The notes: a model not told the origin generated them from the sequence alone. Shown: positions 15,030-23,484, counted from the stretch's first letter. The stretch: DNA of 37,477 nucleotides from Selenomonadaceae bacterium (GCA_017634675.1 JAGBMX010000125.1:1-37477); one strand, 5' to 3'. Made by a program: numbers and translations.

Positions 15030-16097
15030 TTATCTGTTAAATGTATCGCTGCAACCTCGAATTTCTGCGTTTTTTATTCTTCCGTTCACGCGAAAATACT
15101 TTCCTTTTCTGCCGCAGGGACAATTATCAATTCCCAAAAGTTCGCCTTCGTCTTCTGTTAAAATCAAATTGCCCGGATAGGATTTGGGCAATAATGATAT
15201 TACCTGAATGATTCCGTTTTCTCCTATATTGCATACAGAAAAATCATGCGGCTTTCTTATAATGATGTCTGAGTATGTGCTTGCGTGGAGATGGCCTTTT
15301 TCACATTCCATATAGATACATCCGGTTTGTTCTACCATGCCGTAATAATCGGAAACGGCGATATTGCCGCATACGTCTTTTAGAGCGGCTTTGAATTCCA
15401 TTGAAGAAACTTTTTCGTTTGCAAGTTTTTTCCATCCTCCGCCGTGAATTAAAATGGCGTCTTTCATAAAAAGATTTTCGCCTATTGATTTTAAAGCTTT
15501 GTAAAAATATTGCCATATCATAAAAGTAAATCCGAAAAGGATGATTTTTTCGTTCTTATGTTCGGATATAAATTCTTTAAGCACCGAAAAATTTAAATTC
15601 ATATTTTCGTCTAAAGCGAAAATTTTTTTTCGTGCAAAAATAGAAAATCCTAAAATTCCGGCGCCGCGAGCTGAAAACATTGCGCGATTTTTTATGACTG
15701 AAGGGGAATCTATTATAATCATGGGAAGTCGATTTTTCCCCGTGAAATTACTTACAATGCGGGTTAGCGTTTTTTGCTGGTTCGCTGCCGTATCCCGGTC
15801 GAGAAATATTTTGGATACTTTTTGACCGGTAGTTCCTGAAGACGTCATTGTTTTAAAAATTTCTTCTTTTGGAACGCTTATAAGCTCAGATTCTTTAAAA
15901 ATTCGAGCGGGCAAAAACGGTAAGTCGCTTACGGATTGCGCAGATTCATATCCAAATGTCTGTAATATTTTGTTATATTTTTCGCAGTTCTTTCGGTGAA
16001 ATTCGATAAGCTTCGTTAATTCGCCTAAAAATAGGCTCTCTTTCTCGGCTTGAGTTATGCCGAAAGGTTCTAATTTCAATATTTTTTCGTAGTTCAT
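15030..16097 (-). CDS. LuxE-like acyl-protein synthetase
   Basis: This 355-aa protein of the LuxE family adenylates a carboxylic acid and passes the acyl group to a partner, in lux systems the LuxC reductase. The adenylation loop is TSSGTTGQK (85-93). SDYYGMVEQTGCIY, GEGELL-type EDEGELLGIDNCPCGRKG and VNGRIK follow, as in LuxE/phenylacetate-CoA-ligase-like enzymes. The ATG follows GAGGAAG and starts 2 nt after the upstream ligase stop. It is the last gene of the - strand trio LuxC, ligase, LuxE. No luxD, luxA or luxB is present, so light emission is not the role. Confidence 0.85.
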   Translation of the reverse strand: MNYEKILKLEPFGITQAEKESLFLGELTKLIEFHRKNCEKYNKILQTFGYESAQSVSDLPFLPARIFKESELISVPKEEIFKTMTSSGTTGQKVSKIFLDRDTAANQQKTLTRIVSNFTGKNRLPMIIIDSPSVIKNRAMFSARGAGILGFSIFARKKIFALDENMNLNFSVLKEFISEHKNEKIILFGFTFMIWQYFYKALKSIGENLFMKDAILIHGGGWKKLANEKVSSMEFKAALKDVCGNIAVSDYYGMVEQTGCIYMECEKGHLHASTYSDIIIRKPHDFSVCNIGENGIIQVISLLPKSYPGNLILTEDEGELLGIDNCPCGRKGKYFRVNGRIKNAEIRGCSDTFNR

Positions 16098-16099
16098 GA

Positions 16100-17506
16100 C
16101 TAAACTTCCTCATAATAATTTTTTAGTGACGAGTAAAGGATTTTGCCGGAGGAGGATTTTGGGATTGACTCAATAAAAATGGGTTTTATCGCCGAAGGAT
16201 GAAGTTTTAACTTTTCGCTCAAGTAAGGGGAAATCGTTTTTTCGATGGCATGATCCGTAACAAAAACGTAAAGTTTGTTGTCAATACCGCCACAAGCGAA
16301 TTCCACCTTGAAATGTTCTTTTAAAATGAACTCGATTTCTTCCAAATTTGTACGCTTGCCGAACATTTTTAAGAAACGACTCTTTCTGCCGACTATGGTA
16401 TAAAATCCGTCGACATCGCGTTTTGCAATATCCCCCGTATAAAGACAGCCTCCGGTTTCATCACCATTTTTTAAGTCCGAGGCAGTTTGCGCATAACCCA
16501 TCATAACATTCTTTCCTCGGTAAACAAGTTCGCCTACTTTTTCAATATCATCGATGGCGTTGCCGGATTCATCGACAAGTGAAAAGCTGCCGCCGGGTAT
16601 GGCGATGCCCATGCTGCCGCATTTTTCAAGCGACCTTTCAAAAGGAAGGTACCCCATTCTTGCTGTGGCTTCCGAAGCGCCGTACATCACGAAAAAACGT
16701 TTGTTTTCTTTTTGGGCGTATTCGGCGAATTTTCGATGAAGTTCCGGGTTAAGTTTGCCGCCGGCTTGAGTGATGGTTTTTAAATGTGGCAATTTCATGC
16801 GAAAGAAACGCATTTTTTCAAGCATGGCGAATGTATACGGCACACCGCCGAAATTTGTCACTTCGTGTTCTTTGAAAAGTTGCCAGAACTCTTTTTGAAA
16901 AAGGGTCGTATCTGTAACCACAAGAGATGCGCCGGCGTATAGATGCGTATTTATTATTGAAAGCCCGTATACATAGTTCATTGGAAGATTTGTAATCGAG
17001 CGTTCCTTTTCGTTGATATCTAAGTATTGTATAATCGAATTTGTGTTTGAAAGTAAATTTTCATATGAGAGCCGCACAAATTTTGGGCTTCCTGTTGATC
17101 CCGAGGTAGTTACCAAAAGAGCGAGATCCTCATTAAGAAGGTAGTGCGGATTTCCTGTGTTTAAAAGGAAATAGTCGTTAATATTGAGCACTTCTTTGTA
17201 GGAAGAAAAACTATCCGTAAGATTTTTCGGTACCCACAAATATTGAGGATTGTATATTTTGATGAGTTTTACAAGCAAAGCTTCGTCCAGCTCGGTATCT
17301 ATCATAGCAGGTACGATATCGTTGTTTAGACAAGCGATGTAAAAGGCGACGGAGGCAGGATGATTTGAAGTAAGAATAAAAACAAGGGATCTTTTTTCTA
17401 TGACTCTTTCTATTTCCTTTGATATGTCAAGAAGTTTTTTATAACTCCAAACCTCATTTTTTGTAATAAGAGCCGCAGAGTTATTGTATTTTTCGAGATT
17501 GAACAA
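16100..17506 (-). CDS. AMP-dependent acyl/amino-acid-type ligase
   Basis: This 468-aa adenylating enzyme (ANL superfamily) has P-loop TTSGSTGSPK (133-142), YGASEATARMGYLP, YTGDIAKRDVDGFYTIVGR and the C-terminal catalytic lysine region KSSSGKILYSSL. It activates a carboxylate as acyl-AMP and loads CoA or a carrier protein, perhaps the ACP at 4418. The TTG start at 17506 has AAAGGTGAT upstream. It lies between LuxC (16-nt gap) and LuxE (2-nt gap), one operon. It is shorter than typical acyl-CoA synthetases, closer to acyl-ACP ligases of glycan and natural-product clusters. Confidence 0.82.
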   Translation of the reverse strand: MFNLEKYNNSAALITKNEVWSYKKLLDISKEIERVIEKRSLVFILTSNHPASVAFYIACLNNDIVPAMIDTELDEALLVKLIKIYNPQYLWVPKNLTDSFSSYKEVLNINDYFLLNTGNPHYLLNEDLALLVTTSGSTGSPKFVRLSYENLLSNTNSIIQYLDINEKERSITNLPMNYVYGLSIINTHLYAGASLVVTDTTLFQKEFWQLFKEHEVTNFGGVPYTFAMLEKMRFFRMKLPHLKTITQAGGKLNPELHRKFAEYAQKENKRFFVMYGASEATARMGYLPFERSLEKCGSMGIAIPGGSFSLVDESGNAIDDIEKVGELVYRGKNVMMGYAQTASDLKNGDETGGCLYTGDIAKRDVDGFYTIVGRKSRFLKMFGKRTNLEEIEFILKEHFKVEFACGGIDNKLYVFVTDHAIEKTISPYLSEKLKLHPSAIKPIFIESIPKSSSGKILYSSLKNYYEEV

Positions 17507-17522
17507 AATATCACCTTTTTTT

Positions 17523-18710
17523 CTACACTACGCTTATTTGACGAGACAAAGCCAAAGGCAAGTCTATCCCGTCCCACACTAAAGAAAGATCCATACCTCG
17601 ACCAACCGGCACGATCCTATCAACTCCGCGCGCGCCGCTTGAAATCACTATTTTTCTAAGTTTTTCACCTAAGTCCCCAATATAGGTTATGGTTTGACAT
17701 TCTTTTTTTAGTATGACTGTTATTTCTTCAAGATTGCCGGCGGTGTATTCAAAAAAATAACCCGAATTTTCTTTGTAGTGGACAATATCTTCTTCAAGAT
17801 TTGATATTTCCAGCCAAATCGCTGTGTTGTCCTCTTTGATTTCCTTAGCGTCGTCAAAACGAATGGCTGCGAGAGCCGTTGTCAAAAGTTTGTTTGAAGC
17901 CGCTATATCAGACATTTTGTATCTTTTGTCCGTTTGAGCCTTTAAACTTTTTCGGAAGGTTTTTTTTGCCTCTGCAACGTTTATTCCTATCCATACTATA
18001 AGACGAGGGCTGCTACAGGCATTTTGATCGGAAAAATAAGTGTCATTGTAAAAATCATTTGCAACTTTTTCTTTATTAAGTTTTAAATATGCATCTGCGT
18101 CAATGACTGTAAAAGAATACCTGTCGGCAAATCCCAAATCAATTGAGCGAGGCGGAATTGGGGAGAGCCTTACGGTATTTATGGTATTGTCGCCTCCCCA
18201 TATCAAACGAGCGTCACACCAAGCGGAAAGGGCTTTTGTAATGGCGTCGTTGTGATCATAGCGTATTATTAAAATATAAGGCGCTATTTCAGGATATTCT
18301 TTTATACATTCGTTGATTTCGCGGCATATTATGTCTACTTGATGAAATTTTTTATTTGAGACTCTTACAACGGAAGCGTTGCCTGATATAAGGGCGTAAA
18401 CAAGCGACACGGCAAATTGTATGGGAATGTTTGACGGCGCAATATGAAACACCATGCCCCATCCAATTCTTTCCTCTGCATCTATGTAAGATTTTTTTGC
18501 AAGTTCCAAGGAAGCGCGTCTTAACCAAAAGCCTAACGTAAAGATATCGCTTTCTCCTTTTATTTCCTTGCTCATTAATCTGCGAGAAAGACTGTTAAAA
18601 AAATCCACGACTAAATCAGAAAACAAAGGCAATGGAGGAACCTTTGCAATGTTTTTCAAAATATCCTCGTTTCCCACAAGGTACTTTATGTTGTTGAAGA
18701 TGTTTTCCAT
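17523..18710 (-). CDS. LuxC-like acyl-CoA/acyl-protein reductase
   Basis: This 395-aa protein of the LuxC family reduces an activated acyl group to an aldehyde with NAD(P)H. Visible signs are FHIAPSNIPIQFAVSLVYALISGN (nucleotide-binding region), IWGGDNTIN, and the acyl-accepting cysteine in YFSDQNACSSPRLI (Cys232). Together with the ligase and LuxE it forms an acid-to-aldehyde module. The aldehyde could serve a glycan modification or be the acceptor for the transketolase pair. It is the first gene of the - strand operon; ATG 18710 follows AAGGATTGGGG. No convincing promoter was found upstream; a weak TTGGGA-16-TACACT is the best candidate. Confidence 0.87.
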   Translation of the reverse strand: MENIFNNIKYLVGNEDILKNIAKVPPLPLFSDLVVDFFNSLSRRLMSKEIKGESDIFTLGFWLRRASLELAKKSYIDAEERIGWGMVFHIAPSNIPIQFAVSLVYALISGNASVVRVSNKKFHQVDIICREINECIKEYPEIAPYILIIRYDHNDAITKALSAWCDARLIWGGDNTINTVRLSPIPPRSIDLGFADRYSFTVIDADAYLKLNKEKVANDFYNDTYFSDQNACSSPRLIVWIGINVAEAKKTFRKSLKAQTDKRYKMSDIAASNKLLTTALAAIRFDDAKEIKEDNTAIWLEISNLEEDIVHYKENSGYFFEYTAGNLEEITVILKKECQTITYIGDLGEKLRKIVISSGARGVDRIVPVGRGMDLSLVWDGIDLPLALSRQISVV

Positions 18711-19089
18711 TAAAACCCCAATCCTTAAAAATTGTAGTAAAATCTCCCTTACAAGGATTCAGAGTGTAGACTTATTGTTATTGCTCCCAATTATCACCTA
18801 TCGTCAGGCGGGAGTGCCATGAAGAGCACATTGTTTATTGTAATTTATTGATTTGTATACAATCTGTATCCATCATAAGGATTATATGATGTAAATTCGT
18901 TAAAAAATTAAAACTTCCTGCAAGGATTATGTTGGAGTGATTTTATTTTTGTGGAAAGTATCAAGTAAAAAACATTTTATCGTACTGTATTTTATAAAGT
19001 TAGTGTAAAATACACATCCAGATTATGAAAAAATAGGGACATATGAGAGCAACCACCGTATATATGACTAAGCCTACAAGGCCGCACTA
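18711..19089. other. Gene-free decayed segment
   Basis: I see no supported gene here. It contains the 5' region of the LuxC operon and AT-rich sequence. No strong promoter, tRNA or hairpin-terminator stands out. Confidence 0.5.
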
Positions 19090-19760
19090 TCCGATAAAGG
19101 CATTGCTAATGCATTGAGAAATACAAAGATATCCTTGTAGCGGACATCATCCACAAGTATATACAGAGCAAGCCCAAGACAAGCAAGGTTCTCGTCCAAG
19201 ATGAAGGTACACTGAAAAAATCAGAGCGGAACAGATAGAGGATAGCTTTTAGGAAGATGGCACCGCATTTTTCGATGTCTGCCTTACGGTTACGGTGTCC
19301 GGCGAGTGTGACAGCTTCATCGAGCTCACCATACATTTTGAGGCTAAGAACGATTTTCAATCCGGCTATTTCTTTTTGAAGCGTAGCACCTACTGCTGTA
19401 GCCGCATGATTTTCAGCCAGTATGGCACGGTGTTTACGAAGTCCGACTATGGTAAGATTAAGAAGGTCTATTCTATCTGGACATCTACCAATCCCACACT
19501 AGAACGAGAATACAGCATCACCCTGTATAAGATGACCGAGGATAGTTTGGTTGGAGCAGTCAGGGCTCCCAAGCGGAACTATGATATTAGTACTGGTATT
19601 GAGAAAACTGCACGGGAAGAAGAGCGAAAAAAAGCTGTATTATAAACCGAGGAGTTAGCCAAGGACATGATTCGTGACCGCATGGATTTTTCTCTTGTTG
19701 AGAAGTACACCCACCTATCACTCCCTCCCGTATCAAGGAACTGGCTCATGGGCTGGGTAT
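19090..19760 (+). pseudogene. Decayed Rpn/PD-(D/E)XK transposase-family gene
   Basis: Pieces in shifting frames read YKDILVADIIHKYI, then EDSF-stop-EDGTAFFDVCLTV, FIELTIHFEAKNDFQSGYF, YCCSRMIFSQYGTVFTKSDY and KIKKVYSIWTSTNPT, ending near MIRDRMDFSLVEKYTHLS. The order and wording match the Lachnospiraceae-type Rpn family, whose core is an EAQNDF-like nuclease motif followed by YxxIKKVYSIW. At least one internal TAG (about 19250) and frameshifts show it is dead. The longest intact stretch is 19295-19645. It is a different subfamily from the intact gene at 10411-11238. Confidence 0.7.
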
Positions 19761-19960
19761 GTTGTGTGAAATAAAAATCCACCACAGCTGTCACCATAAA
19801 TTTGTGACAGCCATGAGGATTTTGTCTCGCATTATTGTAAACGTATTCTAAATATTGATATGAACACAAAGGCCAACAAAAAAATACTTTGCTGGCCTCT
19901 AATTTCTGGTGGGGCATATCAATCCTAAACCATTACCACGATAATCGTCAAAAGCTCCAC

Positions 19961-20281
19961 TTAACTAAAAATTGTCCTAAATGCACGGGCTAATGCCCCA
20001 TGATATGCCCACGCAAAAACAAATTCATTAAAGTGCAACATGACAACCACCCCTACCAAAAAAATCACTATTATAAAAGGAGAAGAACATCTCCGTATAA
20101 ATTTCAGCAACTCTACGGTAAAAGCAGCTAACAACGACGTTATATAGGCAATGCCGGTCGGCTTGGTTACATCACCTTCATTGTAACATAAATAGATATC
20201 ATCATCAATAGTTAAGCCGAGAAAAATCAGTCCGAAAAATTTAGTAAAAAATACCGAAAAATTTAATAAAAAATAAATTAA
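19961..20281 (-). pseudogene. Small membrane-protein frame without a start codon
   Basis: A - strand frame is open for 107 codons from 20284 to the stop at 19961. It encodes LTIDDDIYLCYNEGDVTKPTG, then two hydrophobic segments (about YITSLLAAFTVELLKFI and PFIIVIFLVGVVVMLHF), ending RAFRTIFS. There is no ATG, GTG or TTG in frame and no ribosome site. Its 5' end passes into the tandem 22-bp duplication near the prophage border. It may be a host gene cut by prophage insertion or a relic. No family is recognised. Confidence 0.35.
20232..20275. repeat. Tandem 22-bp duplication
   Basis: Two adjacent 22-bp units beginning CCGAAAAATTTA (20232-20253 and 20254-20275) differ at one base. The unit length is not a multiple of three, so the duplication shifts the frame of the membrane-protein remnant. 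It lies 115 bp from the integrase stop, where the left prophage end would be expected. Confidence 0.85.
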
Positions 20282-20389
20282 ATCCTATTAATGAAATTGT
20301 CAATATTCAGACTGTAGACAAATTCATTTAAAAATCCCTCCAAATGTATTTTTGTTGCCGTTATTTAGTGGTATTTTTTTATGAAAAAA

Positions 20390-21754
20390 TCATGTTAAAA
20401 ATTTAATGTGAAATGTCTTTTTATATTGATGTCCCGGAACTCTTTCTAAATCGAAGGTTATTTCTCTAATCACGGATTGCCACAGTTCTTGCTTGGAATG
20501 ATTGTCCAGTTTGCCGTACATTTTGTTTAAATCTTCCCAATTTAAAATACGGCGTAAAGCAGGAGGAACTACTCGATTATTTCTTGCAATCATTGACGTA
20601 TATTCTCGCTCTTGTTCCGTAAGAGTAGCGTAGTCCTTTTTATAGGTTTCTTTGTCTATAAGACCGTCCAAATATAAATCCTTAAGCCTTCCGAGTTTTG
20701 CCTTGACAGCGGTGAGCTTTCCATGAAAATTTACGCTGTTTTTCCTGTACTTTGTTTCTACTTCGTAAATTTCAGCTTGCAGGAGCGTTTGAATATTTTC
20801 TATCAGCCAATTTTCAAGTTTGCTTTCGTTTATTATGCCGTGAAAATCACATTTTTTGTATTCTTCAAGACTGGAACATCGATATTGATAAATGCCGCTA
20901 GGTGTGGCGTGTCCTCTCAATGGCTTTTTGCATTTAGGGCAACGAATTAAACCACGAAATAAATAAACACGATTTTGCTTAGAAGCGCGGAAATGGCGCG
21001 ATAAAATTTCCTGTACTTTATTGAATAATTCCAATGAGATTATCGGTTCGCAAAAGTTAGCAATGTCATGGTATTCGCCAATATAAGTCCTGTTGCGAAC
21101 GATGTGAAAAACCCTCGACCCGGCAATTTGAAAGCCAAACTTGTCTTGAATAAGCGGAACTGATGAACGGTAGGAATTGCCGTTTGCGATGTGCTGGAAA
21201 ATCTCCCGCACTATTGGCGCATCATCATTCGGCACTAAATGGCGGTTAGCGTCAACCGAATATCCAAGCGGAACGCCCCCGCCTACGACTTCTTTTCGGC
21301 GGCGTTTGCCTTCGTTGACGTAACGAATACGGTCAGCCGTCTGGTCGCTTTCGTTTTGGGCGATGGATAATTTGAGGTTCAGGAGTAGCCGCCCATTGGT
21401 AGTGGTCGTGTTGTATTCTTCCTGCGTACATTCCCATTCAACATGATGTTCGTCTAAAAATTCTTTCACTTTGTAGAAATCGGCGATGTTGCGAAACCAA
21501 CGGTCAAGGCATTTTATAATAATTACATCTATAAGCCCGTTTTCAACATCACGCAAAAGCCTTTGTAGTTCTTTCCTTCGGCTCATCGTTTTTCTCGCGG
21601 ACACTCCTTCGTCCGCATACACATCGACAACGGCGTAGTTCTTATTTTTAGCGTAGGTTTCCAAATCAATGCGTTGTTCCCCAAGGGAATATCCGTGTCT
21701 TGCCTGTTCTTCCGTGGAAACCCGAATATAAAGCGCAGCGCGTTTTACTGCCAT
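20390..21754 (-). CDS. Serine-family site-specific integrase
   Basis: This 454-aa large serine recombinase has a catalytic N-terminal resolvase domain with YIRVSTEEQ (Ser13), ADEGVSARKTMSRR and IIIKCLDRWFRN. A recombinase domain (about 155-260) has GGGVPLGYS, and a zinc ribbon has CPKCKKPL and YRCSSLEEYKKC. A C-terminal coiled segment follows. It would integrate and excise the prophage at short att sites. It is the leftmost phage gene, transcribed toward the host border, so attL is expected just left of 20390. The ATG follows GAGGAGGA. Confidence 0.9.
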   Translation of the reverse strand: MAVKRAALYIRVSTEEQARHGYSLGEQRIDLETYAKNKNYAVVDVYADEGVSARKTMSRRKELQRLLRDVENGLIDVIIIKCLDRWFRNIADFYKVKEFLDEHHVEWECTQEEYNTTTTNGRLLLNLKLSIAQNESDQTADRIRYVNEGKRRRKEVVGGGVPLGYSVDANRHLVPNDDAPIVREIFQHIANGNSYRSSVPLIQDKFGFQIAGSRVFHIVRNRTYIGEYHDIANFCEPIISLELFNKVQEILSRHFRASKQNRVYLFRGLIRCPKCKKPLRGHATPSGIYQYRCSSLEEYKKCDFHGIINESKLENWLIENIQTLLQAEIYEVETKYRKNSVNFHGKLTAVKAKLGRLKDLYLDGLIDKETYKKDYATLTEQEREYTSMIARNNRVVPPALRRILNWEDLNKMYGKLDNHSKQELWQSVIREITFDLERVPGHQYKKTFHIKFLT

Positions 21755-21772
21755 ACAAAATCCTCCTCGATA

Positions 21773-21800
21773 TTGACAACCGCAAAGAAACTGTTATAAT
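21773..21800 (+). promoter_or_regulatory. Consensus promoter for a short rightward RNA
   Basis: TTGACA (21773-21778), a 16-bp spacer and TATAAT (21795-21800) lie on the + strand between two - strand genes. The only element downstream in that orientation is the terminator ending near 21888, so it would make an RNA of about 80 nt. Confidence 0.65.
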
Positions 21801-21806
21801 TAAATT

Positions 21807-21888
21807 GTGGTTTTTGCAGTTTGGGTAGTCGTTCCTTTCTACTCGATAAGAGCCGCTCGATGATTGATTTCATCGGGCGGCTCTTTTT
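21807..21888 (+). ncRNA. Candidate small RNA between integrase and repressor
   Basis: A consensus promoter is followed within about 80 nt by a 16-bp stem (21848-21863 with 21870-21885) and a T-run. The sequence includes GGTAGTCGTTCCTTTCTACTC, which forms a small hairpin-prone segment. The layout resembles antitoxin RNAs of type I toxin loci found in Firmicutes prophages, but no hydrophobic toxin peptide is seen on the opposite strand. A 42-aa - strand frame (21873-21745) overlaps it and the integrase start. Confidence 0.45.
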
Positions 21889-22399
21889 AATTACCTAAGC
21901 CCGAACCACTTAAACGCATGGAAGCTGATGATGTTAGCCCTTTTTCTTCTGTGTCTAGTTCTTCATTGATGATTGCCCGCTTCTCGGCAACGGTTAATTC
22001 ATCGTCAGATTTGCGCTCTCTTCGCAGTTGTTCGAAACCTCGTCTCATAATTACTTCTTCCGCCACTTGATAAATGTATTCTTTGAAAACTTTTCGCTTA
22101 CTTTGCGGTAACGCAAGGTAAGTGTTAATGATAATTTTGTCTTCATCATCCATGCCGGAGTCAGAGAAATATTTAGACAAAACAGGCTGCATCTTTGGCT
22201 CTTTGCCGGAGCGTAGCCATTCTTCCCGCACATGAAAAACCCTGCAAATATCCGCAATGGAACGGTCTGTTACTCTGCGAATACCCTTTTCGTAATTGCC
22301 GACAACAGTTTGCTTCAGCCCGATTTTGGCGGCAAACTCGATTTGTGTCAAACCCTGCTCTTTGCGAATTTGCAAAATCCGCGAACCAATGTCTGACAT
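21887..22399 (-). CDS. XRE-family phage repressor
   Basis: This 170-aa protein has an N-terminal helix-turn-helix (about 5-60) with ILQIRKEQGLTQIEFAAKIGLKQTVVGNYEKG and a C-terminal region rich in charged helices. It has no peptidase (LexA-like S24) motif, so induction probably does not use self-cleavage. It most likely maintains lysogeny by binding the operator-like repeats in the divergent region to its right. The ATG at 22399 has AAGGATGTG upstream. Its stop abuts the small-RNA terminator. Confidence 0.82.
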   Translation of the reverse strand: MSDIGSRILQIRKEQGLTQIEFAAKIGLKQTVVGNYEKGIRRVTDRSIADICRVFHVREEWLRSGKEPKMQPVLSKYFSDSGMDDEDKIIINTYLALPQSKRKVFKEYIYQVAEEVIMRRGFEQLRRERKSDDELTVAEKRAIINEELDTEEKGLTSSASMRLSGSGLGN

Positions 22400-22428
22400 A
22401 AACACACATCCTTTCTGTGCAACATATT

Positions 22429-22447
22429 ATTGTACGAAATTGTACGA
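22429..22447. promoter_or_regulatory. Operator-like direct repeat
   Basis: ATTGTACGA occurs twice with a 10-bp period (22429-22437, 22439-22447), one helical turn. It lies between the repressor promoter and its start codon, where autoregulatory binding is expected. Confidence 0.5.
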
Positions 22448-22452
22448 CTCGA

Positions 22453-22481
22453 ATAATACCACAAATTTTACCTCAAAGCAA
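22453..22481 (-). promoter_or_regulatory. Promoter of the repressor gene
   Basis: On the - strand TTGCTT (22481-22476), a 17-bp spacer and TATTAT (22458-22453) lie about 55 nt before the repressor start. The lytic promoter begins 22 bp to the right on the other strand. Confidence 0.6.
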
Positions 22482-22502
22482 TAATTTTATAGCATTTTGA
22501 GG

Positions 22503-22531
22503 TTGACAAAATATTTTCATTGTGGTAATGT
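22503..22531 (+). promoter_or_regulatory. Early lytic promoter
   Basis: TTGACA (22503-22508), a 17-bp spacer and TAATGT (22526-22531) precede the rightward phage operon. The leader contains two small hairpins, TCCAC/GTGGA (22553-22567) and AACCGC/GCGGTT (22584-22598), before the first gene at 22626. Confidence 0.65.
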
Positions 22532-22625
22532 AGCCCTCAAAGAGTAGGCTTTTCCACAAAAAGTGGAGATTTATACACTTTTTAACCGCAAAGCGGTTTA
22601 GAAAATTATATTGGAGGTGATTTAC

Positions 22626-22784
22626 ATGGCGAATGAAGAACGGGTTTTGACCGCCGAGGAAACTTCCGAAACTCAAGAATTAGCCGGTATTCTTAGGCAA
22701 CTGCCAAGAGACGGCAAATTAAAAGCCATCGGTTACGGGGCGGCACTTTTGACGGAGCAAAAGATACAGGGAGGAACGATGTGA
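22626..22784 (+). CDS. Small phage protein, first gene of the early operon
   Basis: This 52-aa frame (starting MANEERVLTAEETSETQEL) has a strong GGAGGTGATTTAC ribosome site and overlaps the next start by 4 nt. It is acidic at the N-terminus, then has ILRQLPRDGKLKAIGYGAAL. Similar short proteins head early operons in Firmicutes phages; its function is unknown. Confidence 0.6.
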   Translation: MANEERVLTAEETSETQELAGILRQLPRDGKLKAIGYGAALLTEQKIQGGTM

Positions 22785-23152
22785 ATTATTACAAAAGCAG
22801 AAACCACACGCTATACGAATTTCTAAAGCAAAACCCCACAGCGTCATTGGAGGAAATTGCGGAAACGCTCGGTTGGACTAAACGGCAGGTTTCCAAATAT
22901 CGGTGCAATCTTAAAAAATATGGATACATCGATTACGATTTCAAACCAAACAGTAACGAGATATCCGCCATGGAGTTTTTAAAACCATTCTCGCCGAAAG
23001 ATGAGCCGGAAGAAACTTTTACCTACAAGCAAGACATCTACCGACAAATTGTGGAGGCTTGTTTGGATAAAATCAACAACCCGGAAACTACGGTGGGACA
23101 AACAATCGAGTTGATGCGGGAATTGCGCTTGATTTTGAAAGAGATGCGATAG
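22781..23152 (+). CDS. Phage helix-turn-helix protein
   Basis: This 123-aa protein starts at GTG 22781 behind GGGAGG. Residues 13-45 (FLKQNPTASLEEIAETLGWTKRQVSKYR split by a turn) form a typical winged-helix or HTH DNA-binding unit. The C-terminal part is helical (VGQTIELMRELRLILKEM). It is probably an early regulator or replication-initiation accessory; no specific family is recognised. Confidence 0.65.
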   Translation: MNYYKSRNHTLYEFLKQNPTASLEEIAETLGWTKRQVSKYRCNLKKYGYIDYDFKPNSNEISAMEFLKPFSPKDEPEETFTYKQDIYRQIVEACLDKINNPETTVGQTIELMRELRLILKEMR

Positions 23153-23154
23153 CC

Positions 23155-23325
23155 ATGAACTTTACGGATTTTGACGGATTACGCTTTGTAAAAAGGCTCT
23201 GCGAAGTATACGACAAACAGACCACCAACGCAGAGCCGATGGTGGTCAATATTCAGAGGAGGAATACCAATGGAACTTTCAAAGAAAATTATTCAAGCGG
23301 AGATAGAGATGCTTTGCGATGCTGA
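23155..23325 (+). CDS. Small overlapping phage ORF
   Basis: A 56-aa frame (MNFTDFDGLRFVKRLCEVYD onward) fills the otherwise empty 115 nt between its neighbours and overlaps the next gene by 56 nt. The ribosome site is weak (GAAAGAGATG). Coding is plausible for the first 38 residues; the overlapping tail looks incidental. Confidence 0.4.
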   Translation: MNFTDFDGLRFVKRLCEVYDKQTTNAEPMVVNIQRRNTNGTFKENYSSGDRDALRC

Positions 23326-23482
23326 CAAACGCAACAAGGAAGGAATAACCTCTCGCTTTACGCTAGATGACGCATTAAAGGTCTTAGACGGGGCAAAGAC
23401 CGCCACGATAGTATTTGCGGGTAGCTACGCCGTAGGTGTGGAAATAGCGTTCGAGTGCCTTCGCATAAGAGGGTTGATGTGA
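23270..23482 (+). CDS. Hypothetical phage protein
   Basis: This 70-aa protein has a good GAGGAGGAATACC ribosome site. An N-terminal charged helix is followed by a short hydrophobic stretch (KTATIVFAGSYAVGVEIAFECL) that could pack in a core or span a membrane. No family is recognised. Confidence 0.6.
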   Translation: MELSKKIIQAEIEMLCDADKRNKEGITSRFTLDDALKVLDGAKTATIVFAGSYAVGVEIAFECLRIRGLM

Positions 23483-23484
23483 TT

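Noticed and set aside
15030..18710. Bioluminescence operon
   Set aside because: LuxC- and LuxE-like genes are present, but luxA, luxB and luxD are absent and the setting is a glycan locus.
19780..19815. Hairpin GCTGTCAC/GTGACAGC as a terminator
   Set aside because: No T-run follows on either strand; it is probably a relic repeat in the decayed Rpn region.
21745..21873. 42-aa - strand frame overlapping the small RNA and the integrase start
   Set aside because: No ribosome site, not hydrophobic like type I toxins, and it uses the terminator stem as coding sequence.
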